This document shows, one piece after another, positions 5,769 through 7,408 of a DNA stretch of 7,408 bases. The number at the start of each line of letters is the position of its first letter. The first letter of the stretch is position 1. The stretch comes from Planctomycetota bacterium. GTDB taxonomy: Bacteria; Planctomycetota; Phycisphaerae; WQYP01. The notes beneath the pieces were generated by a model, which was given only the letters and a program-made list of their open reading frames with translations, was not told the DNA's origin and did no database searches. The position numbers and the translations under genes were made by a program. The DNA lies in contig JAKBAC010000159.1 of NCBI GenBank assembly GCA_021809365.1, positions 1 to 7,408 on the forward strand, written 5' to 3'.

Positions 5769-7208
5769 TCACAGCTTTTCCAACTCGGCGATGATGTCCA
5801 GCATGGCTTTCTTGCCGTCCGCGAAATACATCAGACAATTTTTGGCGGCAAACAGCGGGTTGGGTATGCCGGCAAAACCGGGGCTGAGGCTGCGTTTGAT
5901 CACGATGACCGTCCCGGCTCTATCCACATTCAAAATCGGCATGCCCGCAATGGGGCTGTTGGGATTGTCCCGCGCATCGGGATTCACCACATCGTTGGCG
6001 CCGTTGACAATGACGACATCGATATTTTCAAATTCGGGATTTATCCGGTCCATTTCCAGAAGATGATCATAGGGAATATCAGCTTCCGCCAACAGCACGT
6101 TCATGTGCCCCGGCATGCGCCCGGCAACCGGATGAATGCCAAACTGCACATCAACCGATCGTGATTCCAGCAGTTCATACAATTGCCCCGCCGCGTGCTG
6201 CGCCTGTGCAACCGCCAAGCCATATCCCGGCACAATGGCCACACGGCGGGCACCGTCCAAGATGGCCGCCACTTCTTCGGCGTTGACGCTTTTAATATTT
6301 CCGCCGTAAATATCATCGGATTTTGCCGCCTTGTTGGCTTGCACCTGGCCAAAAAGAACATTAATAAAGGACCGGTTCATCGCCTTGCACATGATCATGG
6401 AAAGAATAAAGCCGGAAGATCCTTCCAGCGCCCCACCGATAATCAGGAGTTTGTTATTGAGCACAAAGCCCATGGCGGACGCTGAAAGGCCGGCGTAACT
6501 ATTAAGTAATGCAATGACCGTGGGCATATCCCCGCCGCCGATTGGCAATATCAGCATCACCCCAAAAAGCAGACACAGCGCAATAAAAATCGGGAAAATA
6601 ATCGGGTTGCCGGGAATCACAACGACCAGGGCACCGGCGATGACGGAGGCGACCAGGATGGAAATGCTGGCGACATTCTGAAACGGATAATTCATCGGCT
6701 GCGTGGGCAATATTTCCTGCAATTTACCCGCCGCGACAAGACTGCCGGTAAAGGTCAGATAGCCCAGGAGTGTTTCAAATCCGATGGCAATAAGGGTGGA
6801 TGTCCCCATGGATGACCTGTGGGCATAATATTCCGCGGTTCCCACCAACGCCGCCGCCAAGGCTCCAAAGGCGTGAAATAGCGCAATCTGCTGGGGGACG
6901 GCGGTCATGGGAATTAAACGGGCCATGGGAACCGCAACCGCAATGGCGACCGCGAAGGCGATAAAAATCCAGTCATAATGCCGCACTTCGGGCAGAAAAA
7001 GCGTGGCGATAATCGCCGCTGCCATGCCAATTTCCCCAGCCAACACGCCCCAGCGGGCGGTTTTGGGCGAACTTAGCCACTTCAGCGAGAGGGCAAAGAG
7101 CATGGCTGCGGTCAGATAGATCAAAATGACATACGCCGGCATGGCCTGGTGGCGGGGTAAGAAGCTGCCGGCGGCGATGACTGTCAGGGTAAAACCGGAA
7201 CTTATCAC
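5769..7208 (-). CDS. pntB: NAD(P) transhydrogenase (proton-translocating) beta subunit PntB
   Basis: Inner-membrane subunit that binds NADP(H) and carries much of the proton channel; with the alpha subunit it drives NADH + NADP+ to NAD+ + NADPH using the proton gradient. From the GTG at 7208 it has 479 residues; E. coli PntB has 462. The first ~285 residues are a multi-helix membrane domain with LFHAFGALAAALVG (channel His112), GGGDMP (Asp227) and LNSYAG (Asn236). The NADP-binding domain III follows: VPGYGLAVAQAQ, FGIHPVAGRMPGHMNVLLAEA, GANDVVNP and SPIAGMP, all intact. The GTG start is chosen because GGGAG (7215-7219) sits 6 nt upstream. An ATG at 7142 (457 residues, MPAYVILIYL) matches the usual family N-terminus better but has a poor ribosome site, and a TTG at 7226 is also open. 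The alpha-chain gene ends 51 bp upstream on the same strand, so they form an operon. Confidence 0.96.
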   Translation of the reverse strand: MISSGFTLTVIAAGSFLPRHQAMPAYVILIYLTAAMLFALSLKWLSSPKTARWGVLAGEIGMAAAIIATLFLPEVRHYDWIFIAFAVAIAVAVPMARLIPMTAVPQQIALFHAFGALAAALVGTAEYYAHRSSMGTSTLIAIGFETLLGYLTFTGSLVAAGKLQEILPTQPMNYPFQNVASISILVASVIAGALVVVIPGNPIIFPIFIALCLLFGVMLILPIGGGDMPTVIALLNSYAGLSASAMGFVLNNKLLIIGGALEGSSGFILSMIMCKAMNRSFINVLFGQVQANKAAKSDDIYGGNIKSVNAEEVAAILDGARRVAIVPGYGLAVAQAQHAAGQLYELLESRSVDVQFGIHPVAGRMPGHMNVLLAEADIPYDHLLEMDRINPEFENIDVVIVNGANDVVNPDARDNPNSPIAGMPILNVDRAGTVIVIKRSLSPGFAGIPNPLFAAKNCLMYFADGKKAMLDIIAELEKL

Positions 7209-7259
7209 AAGGTGCTCCCATGGCAAGAAAATTAAGAGACCGACAGGCTGGCACGACTA

Positions 7260-7408
7260 TTATTGAGACTTGCGCTTCTTAAACATCTTGAGCATACGAT
7301 CCGTCATTAAAAAGCCCCCCACCACGTTGATCATGGATGCCGTCACGGCGATGGTGCCCAGCACCACGACCATGGTGGAATTGTGCCCCGCACCCGTTAC
7401 GACAATGG
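7260..7408 (-). CDS. pntA: NAD(P) transhydrogenase alpha subunit, C-terminal end (PntA or split PntAB; partial)
   Basis: Reading the minus strand from the window edge gives 48 residues ending at TAA (7260-7262): IVVTGAGHNSTM, then VVVLGTIAVTASMINVVGGF, then LMTDRMLKMFKKRKSQ. A last transmembrane helix followed by INVVGGFxxTxRML.MF and a basic tail is the C-terminus of the alpha chain's membrane part. The gene is cut by the right edge of the window, so it cannot be decided whether alpha is one polypeptide (PntA) or split into PntAA and PntAB as in Rhodospirillum-type systems. It lies directly upstream of pntB on the same strand. Confidence 0.88.
   Translation of the reverse strand, partial: IVVTGAGHNSTMVVVLGTIAVTASMINVVGGFLMTDRMLKMFKKRKSQ

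Noticed and set aside
5751..6164. Plus-strand open frame of 137 codons opposite pntB
   Set aside because: It lies wholly antisense to the well-conserved domain III of pntB, and its product resembles no family; a shadow frame.
6831..6840. TTCCGCGGTT inside pntB as a third copy of the dispersed repeat
   Set aside because: Only about 10 bp match copy 2, with no 9-bp periodicity, and it codes for conserved protein; a chance match.

Overview
This is a bacterial chromosomal window. The genus cannot be named from sequence alone, but the first gene combines an anchor-type beta-repeat protein, a dockerin-like repeat and a C-terminal VPEP-hydrophobic-RRR tail. That combination is typical of Planctomycetota (especially Phycisphaerae-like lineages) and also occurs in Verrucomicrobiota. 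The other genes fit a free-living heterotroph with a Gram-negative type envelope.

Layout. (1) Positions 3-2876 (+) hold the 3' part of a large secreted or surface protein; its reading frame is open to the left edge. It has three near-identical 369-bp units, a diverged fourth unit, a second anchor-like region, a beta-strand (autotransporter-like) region, a degenerate dockerin-type calcium-loop pair and a PEP-CTERM sorting tail. (2) Positions 2877-3324 are noncoding, with three hairpins, one copy of a short 'ATCCGCG' dispersed repeat and a strong sigma-70-like promoter (TTGTTA-17-TATAAT). (3) Positions 3325-4092 (+) encode a classical short-chain dehydrogenase of the glucose 1-dehydrogenase type. 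(4) Positions 4125-5516 (+), 32 bp downstream and probably co-transcribed, encode an exported PhoD-like protein in which several expected metal-binding residues are replaced. (5) Positions 5517-5768 form the convergent intergenic region, with a hairpin straddling the phoD-like stop codon, a second copy of the dispersed repeat and another inverted repeat. (6) On the minus strand, positions 7408-5769 carry the C-terminal end of the transhydrogenase alpha chain (pntA/pntAB) followed by pntB, an operon for the proton-translocating NAD(P) transhydrogenase.

Functionally, the transhydrogenase couples the proton gradient to NADPH formation and the dehydrogenase interconverts NAD(P)/NAD(P)H, but they lie on opposite strands and nothing shows co-regulation. 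The large repeat protein is a separate cell-surface or exported module. The most unusual points are the apparently ligand-depleted PhoD homologue, the homogenised 369-bp repeats, and the matched 28-bp dispersed elements in both intergenic regions. I found no CRISPR array, tRNA, rRNA, transposase, phage gene or recognisable defence system.
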